A stretch of DNA of 64,000 nt. Source: Gemmataceae bacterium (GTDB taxonomy: Bacteria; Planctomycetota; Planctomycetia; Gemmatales; Gemmataceae). Position 1 is the stretch's first letter. Each line of letters begins with the position of its first letter. The notes below the pieces were generated by a model. The model made no database searches, was not told the DNA's origin, and saw only the letters and a list, made by a program, of their open reading frames with translations. Positions 1 to 8,973 of this stretch are shown here, piece after piece. Both the position numbers and the translations under genes were made by a program. The stretch is from NCBI GenBank assembly GCA_009692005.1, contig SHZZ01000007.1, positions 33,347-97,346 on the forward strand. The letters run 5' to 3'.

Positions 1-1152
1 GAAGACGGGGGCTTTTCTGGGTTCGCGCGAAACCGTGTCCGCCGACCATTCCGAACGCGCCTCCCATTCGAGCTTCCCGGTCTTCAATTGCACGGCGTGA
101 AGGCCCCAGTAGCTGCGGTAAACCAACAGGGGAAGTTTTTGCTCATTGCGATTGATGGTGACGGCCAGGGGGAAGAAGGCGGGAATCATGGCCTGGGCCC
201 GCTGCTGCACCAAGTAGTTTTCCGCCATGCGCAGCCAGGTGCGGGTTTCATCAGTGCGTAGCGTAGGGGTTTTCCAGCGAGGCTCCATGAAAGCCGTGCC
301 GCCGGGCGCCTCGGCATTGCGCCTGGGATTGCCGCCAAACAGCAACCAGTCATGCACTCCGGCGTCATGCGCCCTGGTGACCTTGGTGGCCAGGACGCGC
401 AGTTCTTCCAGGGGGAAAGATTCGCCCCCGAGGTTGATTTCTTTCAAACCCTTGGCGGTGAGCATTTGCCAGATTTTCTGTCCGCGGACCATGTCGCCTG
501 CTTGGAAAAAGGCGAAAGCAGCTTTGAAGAGCGCCCGGGGAGAAAGATTGTTCGATCCATCTCGTTCCAAAAGCCGCTCGAAGCAGAGCGATGCGGCCAT
601 GAAGTTGCCGCGGTCCAAGTGGTAAGTTCCCAGCAGCGCCGCCGCCTCGCCCCCTGCTTCGGTGTGCAGGTACTGCCGCACGATTTGCGCCAGCAGGTTG
701 GGGTCGCCAGTGGCCCGCGCTTCTTTCAACCAGGCGGCCGCGGGCGGATTAAAGGTTAGCTTGTAAAATTCCAGCCCCTTGGGGGGCAGCGATGCGATCA
801 GGCGATTGGCTTCAGTTCGCACGCTGACGATGGCAACCGCATCCTTGCCATCCGGCCCCTTGCGAGGGATCTCGGCAAAGACATCTTCCTTAATCTCCAC
901 CAGTTTTTGCAGAACATTGCAGGCCTCGGCCCAATCCCGCGATTTAATGTAGTCTTGCGCCGCCTCGACACGGCTTTTCATCTTGTTGTCGCGCGGCAGA
1001 CTTACCGCCGACCCATCCCCTGGGTCCACCGGAATGGCGCCCGGCCCGCCATCAACGGGTTGAATATCAACCTTCTGCTGCTGACCAATGGTCAGGCCCG
1101 CGGCCAGCAATAAACCCAGGCCCGCGATCCAGCGCCAACTTTTCTGTTTCAT
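1..1152 (-). CDS. Exported TPR-like / PQQ-propeller protein (N-terminal part, cut by window edge)
   Basis: The gene runs off the left edge; the 384 visible codons are its N-terminus and the frame is open throughout. It starts at an ATG at 1152 and opens with a signal peptide (Lys-rich start, hydrophobic core about residues 8-22, then GQQQK), so the protein is exported. Residues about 55-230 are helical and TPR-like. The last visible stretch contains GLHAVQLKTGKLEW, the repeat typical of a PQQ/BamB-type beta-propeller blade, so the missing part is probably a propeller. Planctomycetes carry many such helical-plus-propeller proteins; no substrate can be named. The gene is divergent from the ThuA-like gene across about 220 bases in which I see no clear site. 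Confidence 0.8.
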   Translation of the reverse strand, partial: MKQKSWRWIAGLGLLLAAGLTIGQQQKVDIQPVDGGPGAIPVDPGDGSAVSLPRDNKMKSRVEAAQDYIKSRDWAEACNVLQKLVEIKEDVFAEIPRKGPDGKDAVAIVSVRTEANRLIASLPPKGLEFYKLTFNPPAAAWLKEARATGDPNLLAQIVRQYLHTEAGGEAAALLGTYHLDRGNFMAASLCFERLLERDGSNNLSPRALFKAAFAFFQAGDMVRGQKIWQMLTAKGLKEINLGGESFPLEELRVLATKVTRAHDAGVHDWLLFGGNPRRNAEAPGGTAFMEPRWKTPTLRTDETRTWLRMAENYLVQQRAQAMIPAFFPLAVTINRNEQKLPLLVYRSYWGLHAVQLKTGKLEWEARSEWSADTVSREPRKAPVF

Positions 1153-1370
1153 GGAGGTTGCCCTTCAATGCCTATTTGCTTTATTGTCGCACTCCATGCC
1201 CCTGACCCGCAAGTGTAATGACCCACGAGCTTGGACGATTGGGACGGCACAATCCAACCCGGAACCGTGGAGATTTCCCTCTACCTGCAACCCAGTTTCC
1301 TGTATAAGTTCACCTGCGGAACAGGGTTCACTGCTATTTTACCCACTCCTCCCCTTTGGAAAGAGCCGTT

Positions 1371-2423
1371 ATGTTCTCACACCGCGTTTACCTCATGCTC
1401 CTTGCAGCCCTGGTTTCCTTGAGTTGCCAAGTTTCTTTTGCTGAAGAACCCAAAAAGGCCGCTGATTCTCTGGTCGTTTATCAGGGTGCTGCTGGACCGG
1501 GTTTGGGAAAGCACATCGTGCTGGTCAGCGGCGACGAAGAGTACCGCTCGGAAGAAGCGCTTCCCCAGTTGGGGAAAATCCTGGCCAAACACCATGGCTT
1601 CACTTGCACCGTCCTTTTCGCCATCGATCTCAAGACCGGCCTGATCAACCCCAATCAAAACGACAACATTCCAGGCTTGGAAAATCTGGCCAAGGCCGAC
1701 CTGATGATCATCGGCACACGCATGCGAAAACTCCCGCCGGAACAAATGAAACCGATTGAGGATTACCTTCTGGCGGGCAAACCGGTGATCGGCTTGCGCA
1801 CCGCCACTCACGCTTTCCTGTTCAGCAAGGAGCACCCCTTTGCCCGCTATGGCAACGGGTATCGCGGCGAGAGCAAGGAATGGGAAGGCGGCTTCGGCCG
1901 CCTGGTGCTGGGGGAAATGTGGATCAACCACCATGGCTCCCATGGGAAGGAAAGCTGCCGCGGTGTTCTCGCGCCCATGAAGGAGTCGCATCCCATTGTC
2001 AAAGGCATCCAGGATGGCGACATCTGGGGCCCGACCGATGTCTATGGCGTGCGGCTGCCTTTACCCGACGACAGCCAGCCGCTGATCCTGGGACAAGTCC
2101 TGAATGGCATGAAATCGACCGATAAACCGGTGGAAGGAAAAAAGAACGACCCCATGATGCCGGTTGCCTGGGTGAAGAGCTACCAGCTACCCGGGGGCAA
2201 GAAGGGCAAATCGTTTAACACGACCATGGGAGCCTCGCAGGATTTTGAAAGCGAAGGCTTGCGTCGGCTGGTGGTCAACGCCTCATACTGGTGCCTGGAT
2301 ATGGGAGCGAAGGTTCCGGAAAAGTCCAAGGTGGACTTGGTGGGCAAGTACGAACCTACGCGCTTCAGCTTTAATGGCCATAAGAAGGGCATGAAACCGA
2401 GCGACTTCGCCGGCCTGGATTAA
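1371..2423 (+). CDS. Exported ThuA-like domain protein
   Basis: The protein has 350 residues. It starts at ATG 1371, preceded by GGAAAGAG at 1358-1365; an in-frame TTG at 1356 is less likely. The signal peptide is MFSHRVYLMLLAALVSLSC followed by QVSFAEEP. The mature part matches the ThuA-like (class I glutamine amidotransferase-like) fold: an early strand HIVLVSGDEEY, ADLMIIGTRMR, then GKPVIGLRTATHAF, with a His-rich loop NHHGSHGKE. ThuA was named from trehalose utilisation, but planctomycete ThuA-like proteins are of unknown activity and often lie near exported sugar-active proteins. It is monocistronic, with a hairpin plus T-run just downstream. Confidence 0.85.
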   Translation: MFSHRVYLMLLAALVSLSCQVSFAEEPKKAADSLVVYQGAAGPGLGKHIVLVSGDEEYRSEEALPQLGKILAKHHGFTCTVLFAIDLKTGLINPNQNDNIPGLENLAKADLMIIGTRMRKLPPEQMKPIEDYLLAGKPVIGLRTATHAFLFSKEHPFARYGNGYRGESKEWEGGFGRLVLGEMWINHHGSHGKESCRGVLAPMKESHPIVKGIQDGDIWGPTDVYGVRLPLPDDSQPLILGQVLNGMKSTDKPVEGKKNDPMMPVAWVKSYQLPGGKKGKSFNTTMGASQDFESEGLRRLVVNASYWCLDMGAKVPEKSKVDLVGKYEPTRFSFNGHKKGMKPSDFAGLD

Positions 2424-2437
2424 TCTCCGATTCCGTC

Positions 2438-2474
2438 AAGGCATCCGAGGGCCTGATGGAATCGCCTTTTTTCT
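2438..2474 (+). terminator. Probable Rho-independent terminator of the ThuA-like gene
   Basis: Fifteen bases after the stop codon, AAGGC (2438-2442) can pair with GCCTT (2464-2468). The stem extends inward through ATCC/GGAAT with two bulges and is followed by a T-rich run (TTTTTTCTTT). The bulges make the stem moderate in strength. Confidence 0.5.
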
Positions 2475-2477
2475 TTC

Positions 2478-2558
2478 CCCTGGGACCGCCAGGCTCCAGC
2501 CTGGCAGATTGATTGGCCGCGCTGGAGCCTGGCGATCCCAGCGAAGAACAAATCACGC
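2478..2558. repeat. Dispersed intergenic palindromic repeat, copy 1
   Basis: The core is CCTGGGACCGCCAGGCTCCA followed by GCCTGGCAGATTGATTGGCC. The inner GCCAGGCTCCAGCCTGGC is an imperfect palindrome able to form a hairpin. The copy ends in GCGAAGAACAAATCACGC. Related copies lie at about 8738-8808 and 44530-44612, all between genes, which argues for a small mobile or REP-like element rather than a gene-specific site. Confidence 0.75.
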
Positions 2559-2665
2559 TTGCACCCCAGAGGGTGCTCGGGGCCGAGCCCGGATCCAACC
2601 TGTTTCGTAGCGTGGAGAGGGGAAAAAGACGGGGTTGTCTAACTCTGGCAACACCTGTCCCCGGC

Positions 2666-3250
2666 TTACACCGCCTGAGGCTTTTCTTCCTTCGGCGCGA
2701 AGAACATCAAAGTCATCAGCAATATCGCGCCCCCCACCAGCCAGCAATCAGCCAGGTTAAACACCGGCCAATCGAACCACAGGTTCCAATGAAGGAAGTC
2801 GCGCACGCCAGAAAAAGCGATGCGGTCAAAAAAATTCCCCGTAGTGCCACCCAGAATAAAGGCCAGCGCCACCATTAACGGCGTATGCGCCAGGGACCCT
2901 TTTTGCATGCTCCAATAAATTATGCCCATGGCAGCGCCACAACTCACCACCGCGAAAATCCCATTGGCCAGACCCTGATGCTTACCACCCATGCCAAACA
3001 GCGCGCCCTGGTTGACATAGGGGATCGGGTTGCCTGAGGCATCTTTTTTTAATTGACCGGTTTCCACATCGTATTGGAACTGCGCCACCAGGTGAAACCC
3101 GCCTTGCTCTCCCTTTTGAAACAGGGTGTGCACATGGCGCGTTTCCGGATTGGCCAGCCAATGAAAGACGGTAAACTTGCTGGCCTGGTCGGCAGCCAGG
3201 CTGGAAAGGGCCAGGACCCAGAAGAGCAAAAGTTTGGTTTTATCGTTCAT
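2666..3250 (-). CDS. lspA: Lipoprotein signal peptidase (signal peptidase II)
   Basis: This inner-membrane aspartyl protease removes signal peptides from prolipoproteins after lipidation. It has 194 residues and four hydrophobic segments. The family motifs are present: DQASK near residue 21, GNFFDR with catalytic Asp about 142, and FNLAD with catalytic Asp about 168. It is longer than the usual ~165 residues because of a hydrophilic insertion at about 40-78 in the first periplasmic loop (QFQYDVETGQLKKDASGNP). I chose ATG 3250 because the hydrophobic N-terminus MNDKTKLLLFWVLAL begins there; the frame stays open upstream but looks non-coding. Its substrates here would include the efflux lipoprotein (23334-24881) and the RND adaptor (55918-57099). 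The gene is divergent from the sigma factor. Confidence 0.93.
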   Translation of the reverse strand: MNDKTKLLLFWVLALSSLAADQASKFTVFHWLANPETRHVHTLFQKGEQGGFHLVAQFQYDVETGQLKKDASGNPIPYVNQGALFGMGGKHQGLANGIFAVVSCGAAMGIIYWSMQKGSLAHTPLMVALAFILGGTTGNFFDRIAFSGVRDFLHWNLWFDWPVFNLADCWLVGGAILLMTLMFFAPKEEKPQAV

Positions 3251-3415
3251 ACACTTTCTCAACACCTGTTGGATTTCCCACAGGCATTCATACTCAGAAG
3301 GGGAGAAAATCCCAAGGGCATCTGGAAATGCCGGAAATTGGGGAGTATGGTTAATGCCACGCCGTTGAGCCCGGAGGGTGTCCCGCGCCAGGCGTTTCCT
3401 TTCACGGCTGAACAA

Positions 3416-4066
3416 ATGCCTTCTCCCGATTCCAACCTGGTGCGCAAAATCCGCCAGGGCGATACCGCCGCCTGGAACGAACTGTTGCTTCAATTTGAAG
3501 GAAGGCTGATGGCTTTCGCCAGGCAGAAAATCAAGGATCATGCCACCTGCCAGGATCTGGTGCAGGAAGCGTTTCTTGGGTTCTTCTCATCGCTGGACCG
3601 CTTTGATGAAAAGAAGAACATTCAGAACTACCTCTTTACCATCTGTAGCAACAAAATAATCGATCACCTGCGCAAGCAAGGTCGCCGTCCGTTGCAGGAC
3701 CTGGGTTCGCCCTCGTCGGGCCCGGATTTGTTAGAGCTGCGCGCTGACTCCGCTCTGGGACTGACGACCTGGTTTCACCTGGCGGAAAAAAGGCAGTGGG
3801 AAAACCAGGCTCTGGCAGCCACCCTGCGGGATTACCTTTCCAGCCTGGCCGCCGAGGGAGACTATCTCAAGGTCAAAGCTCTGGAACTGGTATGGGTGCT
3901 GGGCCTGTCCAATTTGGAAGCTGCGGGGATATTGAACATCAGCAATCAGCAGGCGGCCAACATCCGCTTCCAGGGGGTGAAAGCGCTGCGGGAGTTCCTG
4001 GCAGCGCGCCACTTGCCGCCGGAATTGTTTCCAGAGTTGCAGGATGAGGAAGGGGGTGAGGCATGA
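3416..4066 (+). CDS. ECF-type RNA polymerase sigma factor
   Basis: The protein has 216 residues from ATG 3416. An in-frame ATG at 3347 is an alternative start, with GGGGAG too close upstream; neither start has a strong ribosome binding site. Region 2 is at about residues 25-85 (CQDLVQEAFLGFFSSLDRF, then NYLFTICSNKIIDHLRKQ), and region 4 with its helix-turn-helix is near the C-terminus (LSNLEAAGILNISNQQAANI). There is no region 1 or 3, as expected for an extracytoplasmic-function sigma. Its stop overlaps the start of the next gene by four bases (ATGA), which pairs it with that putative anti-sigma factor. Target promoters cannot be read from the window. Confidence 0.88.
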   Translation: MPSPDSNLVRKIRQGDTAAWNELLLQFEGRLMAFARQKIKDHATCQDLVQEAFLGFFSSLDRFDEKKNIQNYLFTICSNKIIDHLRKQGRRPLQDLGSPSSGPDLLELRADSALGLTTWFHLAEKRQWENQALAATLRDYLSSLAAEGDYLKVKALELVWVLGLSNLEAAGILNISNQQAANIRFQGVKALREFLAARHLPPELFPELQDEEGGEA

Positions 4067-4464
4067 CACTATCCGACCGCACTTTGGATGCCTACCTCGA
4101 CGATATGTTGCATGAGGTAAAAATGGCGCAGGTGGAAAAGGTGCTGCGGGAGTCACCCCCCTTGCAAGCCCGGATCGCTGCCTTGATTCAAAAGCGCGAC
4201 CAGGGGGACCACTCCACCGGGGCCATCTGGCGGCGGGAACGGCTCACCTGCCCGAGCCGGGAGGAACTCGCTTCGTTTCTTTACCAGGGGCTGGAGGAAT
4301 CCCGGCTCGACTACATCCGTTTTCACTTGCAAATAATCGGCTGCGCTTTTTGCCAGGCAAACTTGCACGATCTCGACCCGGAAAACAAAAACGCTTTCCA
4401 GTGCGACAAATCCTTCAGGGAAAAATCCTCCCGCCTCGTCGCCAGGAAGAAACAGGATGGGTAA
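4063..4464 (+). CDS. Putative zinc-finger-like anti-sigma factor
   Basis: The protein has 133 residues, with no signal peptide or membrane segment. It is translationally coupled (ATGA overlap) to the sigma factor just upstream, the usual arrangement for a cognate anti-sigma factor. Residues about 105-118 contain H-x5-C-x2-C (HLQIIGCAFC), resembling the H-C-C zinc-binding core of ZAS-type anti-sigma proteins. The N-terminal half is charged and helical. The assignment rests on context and this motif rather than strong recognition. A soluble anti-sigma would sense a cytoplasmic signal or depend on another membrane partner. Confidence 0.65.
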   Translation: MTLSDRTLDAYLDDMLHEVKMAQVEKVLRESPPLQARIAALIQKRDQGDHSTGAIWRRERLTCPSREELASFLYQGLEESRLDYIRFHLQIIGCAFCQANLHDLDPENKNAFQCDKSFREKSSRLVARKKQDG

Positions 4465-4503
4465 TGGGCCTTGCTGGCGCCAGTTTGGCCAGGAATTTCG
4501 ACC

Positions 4504-5967
4504 TCACGCCAGCACTTCCTGAATGACTTTGCCATGGTCCATGTCGATGCGTTTTCTCCCCGGGACTTCCAGCTTTCTTAAATCGAGCCCCAGCAAGTGC
4601 AGCACGGTGGCGTGAATGTCGGTGACATAATGTCCGTCACCCAGGGCGTTGTAACCCAGTTCGTCGGTGGCGCCATGGACATGGCCTTTTTTCAAGCCGG
4701 CGCCCGCCATCCAGATGGTGAAGCCGTTGGGGTGATGGTCGCGGCCATCCTTGCCACCGCCACGAAGTTCCAAACCGGGAGTGCGGCCGAATTCCGTGCA
4801 GAAGACAACCACCGCATCGTCCATCAGCCCGCGTTGCTTCATGTCCATAAGGAACCCGGCGACGGGGAGATCGACCGTGGCGCACAGGCGGGTGTGATTA
4901 TCTTTGAGTTTCTGATGGGAATCCCAAACCCCGTAGGTGGAAGGAAAGACCTGGACAAAGCGCACGCCGCGCTCGACCAGCCTGCGGGCGGCCAGCAGGT
5001 TTTCTCCCGCCACCCGGGTGGCCGGGTTGTCCATGCCATACAGGCGTGTGGTGCGCAGGGTTTCCCTGGTGAAGTTCATCGCTTCGGGCACCGATTCCTG
5101 CATGCGAAAAGCCATTTCATAGGAGCGGATGCGGGCGAGCAACTCTTTGTCGTCGGGGTACTCGACGGCGGCCAGAGTGTTGAGCCTGTGAATGAGCTGA
5201 TACTCGCGAATCTGCTCGGCCTGAGTTTGAGACGCCGGTCGCGTGCCAAAAGGGAGCGGGTTTTTCGCATCGATAATTAAAGGAACGCCCGCGTGCTGCG
5301 GCCCGAGGTAAAGGGAATCGATCGATTGGCGGGTGTCGGGACGGCTGGGTCCGCCGATGACGGCAAACTTCGGCAAGTTGGCATTGAGGGTTCCCAGGCC
5401 GTAATGGGCCCAGGCGCCAATGCTCGGCTGGGGCTCGTCGAGTTTGTGCCTGCCGGTGTGGATCTGGTTCTCGGCAGCGTGATCGTTGTCGGTGGTCCAA
5501 ATGTTGCGCAGGAAGCAGAGGTCGTCGACCTGCCGCGCCAGGTGGGGCCACCAGTCGGTGATTTCAATGCCACTTTGGCCATGTTTTTTCCAGCCCACCT
5601 GCATCGGGTAGATGGTGGGGTAGACATCGCGGATGTTAATTTCTTCAGCGGGGACAGAGCGAAAACGCTTTTTGTGCAAGGGAGAATTGACCGGATTTTC
5701 GAAGGGGGTTTTGTCGAAAGTTTTGCCTGCGAATTGGTTCAGCGCCGGCTTGGGATCAAAGGTTTCCAAATGGCTGTACCCGCCAGAAAGAAAAATCCAA
5801 ACAACCGAACGGGCCCGGGGAAGGTGGTGCGTCTGGCCTGTGGGCCCGAGAGGTTCGCGAGCCACGCCGTCCTCGGCCAGCATGGCGCCGAGGGCCAAGC
5901 CGGTAAAGCCCATGCCGCAATCGGCCAGAAAAGTTCTTCGCCCAGCTTGAATTGAGGGAAGGTTCAT
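4504..5967 (-). CDS. DUF1501 exported protein (PSD1 partner, pair 1)
   Basis: The protein has 487 residues and begins with a twin-arginine-like leader (RRTFLADCGMGFTGLALGAM), suggesting Tat export. DUF1501 proteins have an alkaline-phosphatase/sulfatase-like fold. Family hallmarks seen here are FLSGGYSHLETFDPKP, FVQVFPSTYGVWDSH, CTEFGRTPG and DHHPNGFTIWMAGAG. The biochemical role is unproven. I chose ATG 5967 because the Tat leader starts there. It lies four bases after the stop of the DUF1549/DUF1553 gene, so the two are co-transcribed. Similar pairs occur at 17489-21473 and 34940-39642, always with the DUF1501 gene second. Confidence 0.92.
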   Translation of the reverse strand: MNLPSIQAGRRTFLADCGMGFTGLALGAMLAEDGVAREPLGPTGQTHHLPRARSVVWIFLSGGYSHLETFDPKPALNQFAGKTFDKTPFENPVNSPLHKKRFRSVPAEEINIRDVYPTIYPMQVGWKKHGQSGIEITDWWPHLARQVDDLCFLRNIWTTDNDHAAENQIHTGRHKLDEPQPSIGAWAHYGLGTLNANLPKFAVIGGPSRPDTRQSIDSLYLGPQHAGVPLIIDAKNPLPFGTRPASQTQAEQIREYQLIHRLNTLAAVEYPDDKELLARIRSYEMAFRMQESVPEAMNFTRETLRTTRLYGMDNPATRVAGENLLAARRLVERGVRFVQVFPSTYGVWDSHQKLKDNHTRLCATVDLPVAGFLMDMKQRGLMDDAVVVFCTEFGRTPGLELRGGGKDGRDHHPNGFTIWMAGAGLKKGHVHGATDELGYNALGDGHYVTDIHATVLHLLGLDLRKLEVPGRKRIDMDHGKVIQEVLA

Positions 5968-5971
5968 GCGC

Positions 5972-8608
5972 TCACCGGATGGAAAGAAAATCGTTGTGGT
6001 TGAAAAGCACACGGACCAGCGCGGCGCGAGTTTTGTCATCGCCCGGCCTGCCGAGAAAAGAGGCGCAAGCTTCCACCTCCGCCTTGGATGGCGGCCGGGA
6101 GAGAATGCGTTCGTAAGCCAGTTGGATAAAGCCGGCGCCGGTCTGACGCGACTCCGACAGGAGTTTCACCGCCAATTCGCTGCTTAGTTGATGGATCAGC
6201 TCGCTGTTGGTCAAGGCCAGGGCCTGCTGGGGCACGATGCTGACAGACCTGCGGTAGCAATCGAGGGGGTCGGGGCCGTCGAACAATTCCCCAAGAACGC
6301 CTTTGCCCCCGCCCTCGGGAAAGCAACTGTAGTAAAGGCTGCGGCGGAAGGTTTTCAACGCCTCGGTGTTTTCCAGCTCCTGCCCGCCCATGGTGTAATT
6401 GAGCTTGCCGGCGCAGTGCAACAAACTGTCGCGAAGGACCTCGGCTTCCATGCGGCCGGTGTTCATGCGGGCGAGGAAGAGGTTTTCCTGGTCTTTGGAG
6501 ATATCGCCGGAAGTGGAGCCGCGCTGGTAGGCGTTGCTGGTGACGATCAGGCGGTGCAGAGCTTTCATGTTCCAGCCGCTGTCCATGAATTCGACCGCCA
6601 GCCAATCAAGAAGTTCGGGATGCGTGGGCAACTTCCCGTTCATGCCGAAATCATGGATGCTGGCCACGAGCGGGGCGTGGAAATGCCAATTCCAGATGTG
6701 GTTGACAGCCACGCGAGCGGGCAGGGGGTTCTCTCGGCTGGTGATCCACTCGGCCAAGGCCTTTCTGCGGCCGGAACTTTTTGCGGGGTAGACGCGGCTG
6801 ACGGGGGAGTATTTTTCAGCCTGCGCGGGATCCTTCAAAGCGGCTTGCACCTTTTGCAATTCAGCCTTGGCCTGGGTGACCCGCTTGTTGGCAGCATCCA
6901 CGGCCGGTTTGAGCTTGGCCTCGGGCAGTTTTTTGGCTTCCCCCAGAGCGACCTCGCCCTGTTGCAATTCCGTTTGTGCTTTGGCAGCCAGGGCCAGCTT
7001 TTCGAGCCTGGCGGCTTGCCGCTTTAACTCGCCCAGGTTAGTTGGCTGCGGCTTGGCATAGGCGGCTTCCTCCGCGACCAGGCGGGCGGACAGATCCGCC
7101 AGTGCTGCTCGCGCCGCTTCCACCTTCTGGCGCGCCACTTCGGCCCGCAGCCGGGGCAACTCTTTTTCTTTGGCGGCCTCCTTTTCCTCCAATGGGGAAA
7201 GGGGCGGCGCCTGGGCCAATTCCTTTTCTGCCACTGTAAGGGCGGCCTGGGCATCTGCCAGAATTGTGGCGCGGATGTCCGATTTGAGCGCTCGACTGAT
7301 CACTTCACCAGGAAGTTCCACCGGGTCGATCCGCGGGGGCGGCTGCTTGAACATGGCGGGCACATGCGGCGGGATCGAACCCCGCTCCTTCACCCGGTTC
7401 CGCTCGTCGCCGCCGGTGTAGAACCAAGTCGGCGCCTCCGGAGTTTTGTCGAAAACGCGCACCATTCCCAGCCGCTGGATTTTTCTCAACACGCTGTAGT
7501 CGTAATCTTGAAAAGGCCCGGAGTCGGCCTCGCCCGCCATCCGATCCTGGCGCACATAGATCGGCTCGAAAAAGGCCCGGAAGCCAAAGTAATCTTCCTG
7601 ACGAATCGGGTCGTACTTGTGATCATGGCAGTGTGCGCAGTTAAAGGTCAGGCCTAAAAACGCCTTGCCCGTGTGCTCGACAATGTTGCGCATCCAATCA
7701 TTGGGATTCAGGGCGTACCAGTTGCGCACGAGGAAGCCGGTGGCCACCGACGCTTTGTCGTCCCCCGGTTTGAATTCATCCGCAGCCAGCATTTCCCGCA
7801 CCATTTGGTCGTAGCCCAGGTCGCGGTTGAGAGATTGCACAATCCAGTCGCGCCAGCGCCAAACTTGCGGGGCGCTGTTCCAAACATCGGGGACATTCCT
7901 TCGCCCGTACCAATCGCTGTAGCGCCAGATGTCCATCCAATGCCTGGCCCAGCGCTCACCATGCCGGGGATCTTGCAGCAGTCGGTCGACCAGTTTTTCG
8001 TAGGCATCGGGGCTGGCATCAGCGAGGAATCGGCGCAAATCTTCCGGCTCGGGAGGCACGCCAACCAGGTCGAGGTAAACCCGGCGAAGGAGTGTGGTTT
8101 TTTCGGCTCTAGGGGCCGGTGTCAGACCTCGAGATTCCATGGCGGGGCCAAGGAAGCGGTCGATGGGGTTGGCGGAGAGTTTCGCGGCGGGCAAGGGCGG
8201 CCGCAGAGGTTTTTGAAAAGCCCAGTGGCGGGTGGGATCCGCGGGCAACGGTTCATTAGCCGGGGTGCGGGCCCCTTCGTCAATCCATTGCTTTAATATT
8301 TGCACCTGCGCGGGAGTAAGCGGCGCGCCTTCCTTGGTCGGTGGCATGCGCTCTCTGTCCTGGCCCAGCACGGCTTGAATCAAGAGCGACTTGCCGTTTT
8401 TCCCCGGCACGATGACCGGGCCGTTGCTGCTTCCCTTGCGAATGAATTCACCATGATCGAGGCGAAGTTTGGCCTTCTGAGCCAGGACCCCGTGGCAAGA
8501 AGCACAGCGCGATTCAAAAATGGGCTTTACCTGCAGGATGTAATCCACCTCGGCGGCAAGCACCGCGGGTCCCGTCAGCAAGGCAAGCGTAACCAGAATA
8601 ATGCGCAT
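5972..8608 (-). CDS. DUF1549/DUF1553 protein with cytochrome-c-like N-terminus (PSD1, pair 1)
   Basis: The protein has 878 residues with a signal peptide (MRIILVTLALLTGPAVLAAE). A haem c motif CASCHG lies at about residues 35-40 in the planctomycete cytochrome C domain, followed by MPP and TPAQVQILKQWIDEGA. DUF1549 spans about 145-355 and holds a second motif, CAHCHDHK, near 320. A charged, Ala/Glu/Lys-rich predicted coiled coil occupies about 450-590. DUF1553 fills about 620-870. It is the first gene of a two-gene operon with the DUF1501 protein. Such pairs are extremely numerous in planctomycetes and are thought, without direct proof, to act with exported polymer-degrading enzymes. Confidence 0.92.
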   Translation of the reverse strand: MRIILVTLALLTGPAVLAAEVDYILQVKPIFESRCASCHGVLAQKAKLRLDHGEFIRKGSSNGPVIVPGKNGKSLLIQAVLGQDRERMPPTKEGAPLTPAQVQILKQWIDEGARTPANEPLPADPTRHWAFQKPLRPPLPAAKLSANPIDRFLGPAMESRGLTPAPRAEKTTLLRRVYLDLVGVPPEPEDLRRFLADASPDAYEKLVDRLLQDPRHGERWARHWMDIWRYSDWYGRRNVPDVWNSAPQVWRWRDWIVQSLNRDLGYDQMVREMLAADEFKPGDDKASVATGFLVRNWYALNPNDWMRNIVEHTGKAFLGLTFNCAHCHDHKYDPIRQEDYFGFRAFFEPIYVRQDRMAGEADSGPFQDYDYSVLRKIQRLGMVRVFDKTPEAPTWFYTGGDERNRVKERGSIPPHVPAMFKQPPPRIDPVELPGEVISRALKSDIRATILADAQAALTVAEKELAQAPPLSPLEEKEAAKEKELPRLRAEVARQKVEAARAALADLSARLVAEEAAYAKPQPTNLGELKRQAARLEKLALAAKAQTELQQGEVALGEAKKLPEAKLKPAVDAANKRVTQAKAELQKVQAALKDPAQAEKYSPVSRVYPAKSSGRRKALAEWITSRENPLPARVAVNHIWNWHFHAPLVASIHDFGMNGKLPTHPELLDWLAVEFMDSGWNMKALHRLIVTSNAYQRGSTSGDISKDQENLFLARMNTGRMEAEVLRDSLLHCAGKLNYTMGGQELENTEALKTFRRSLYYSCFPEGGGKGVLGELFDGPDPLDCYRRSVSIVPQQALALTNSELIHQLSSELAVKLLSESRQTGAGFIQLAYERILSRPPSKAEVEACASFLGRPGDDKTRAALVRVLFNHNDFLSIR

Positions 8609-8973
8609 GGAAGGTTGAAATCATGGCAGGTTGAAATACAGGGGGATACGACATCTAATAGTACCTTTCCACCTGCCGGGTTTGCAATCAAGAAAGCCGG
8701 CGATTGGTACGGAACGGCCTCGGCCCCTTTTTGCTTCTCCCTGGGAACGCCAGGCTCCAGCCTGGCAGATTGGTTGGCCGCGCTCCCTGCGCGGCCAACC
8801 CAGCGAAAGTTCAAGCACTGGCCCGGCGAGTGGAATACAATGCCGGGTAATCCTCCATGAGAGAGAGAACCGAGCCAAGGAAGAGATTCATTCGCGTTAA
8901 ACCAATCCTTAACAACATCAACCGCCGGTTGACGCCACCCGAGGCTTCTTTACACTGGTGAGAAGGAGTTCCC
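8609..8973. other. 365-base intergenic region
   Basis: This gap separates the divergent PSD1 gene (left) and methyltransferase gene (right). Apart from repeat copy 2 (about 8738-8808) I see no supported gene. AAGGAG at 8963-8968 is the ribosome binding site of the methyltransferase. The short open frames inside it lack start signals and arise from the GC-rich repeat. Confidence 0.6.
8738..8808. repeat. Dispersed intergenic palindromic repeat, copy 2
   Basis: It shares CGCCAGGCTCCAGCCTGGCA and GATTGGTTGGCCGCGC with copies 1 and 3 and ends in CAACCCAGCGAA. Here the right part also forms a hairpin (TTGGCCGCGC with GCGCGGCCAA), stronger than in copy 1. It lies in the gap before the exported methyltransferase gene. 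Confidence 0.75.

Noticed and set aside
3251..3541. N-terminal extension of lspA
   Set aside because: The added 97 residues are not hydrophobic and overlap the divergent sigma factor region. The known family start fits ATG 3250.
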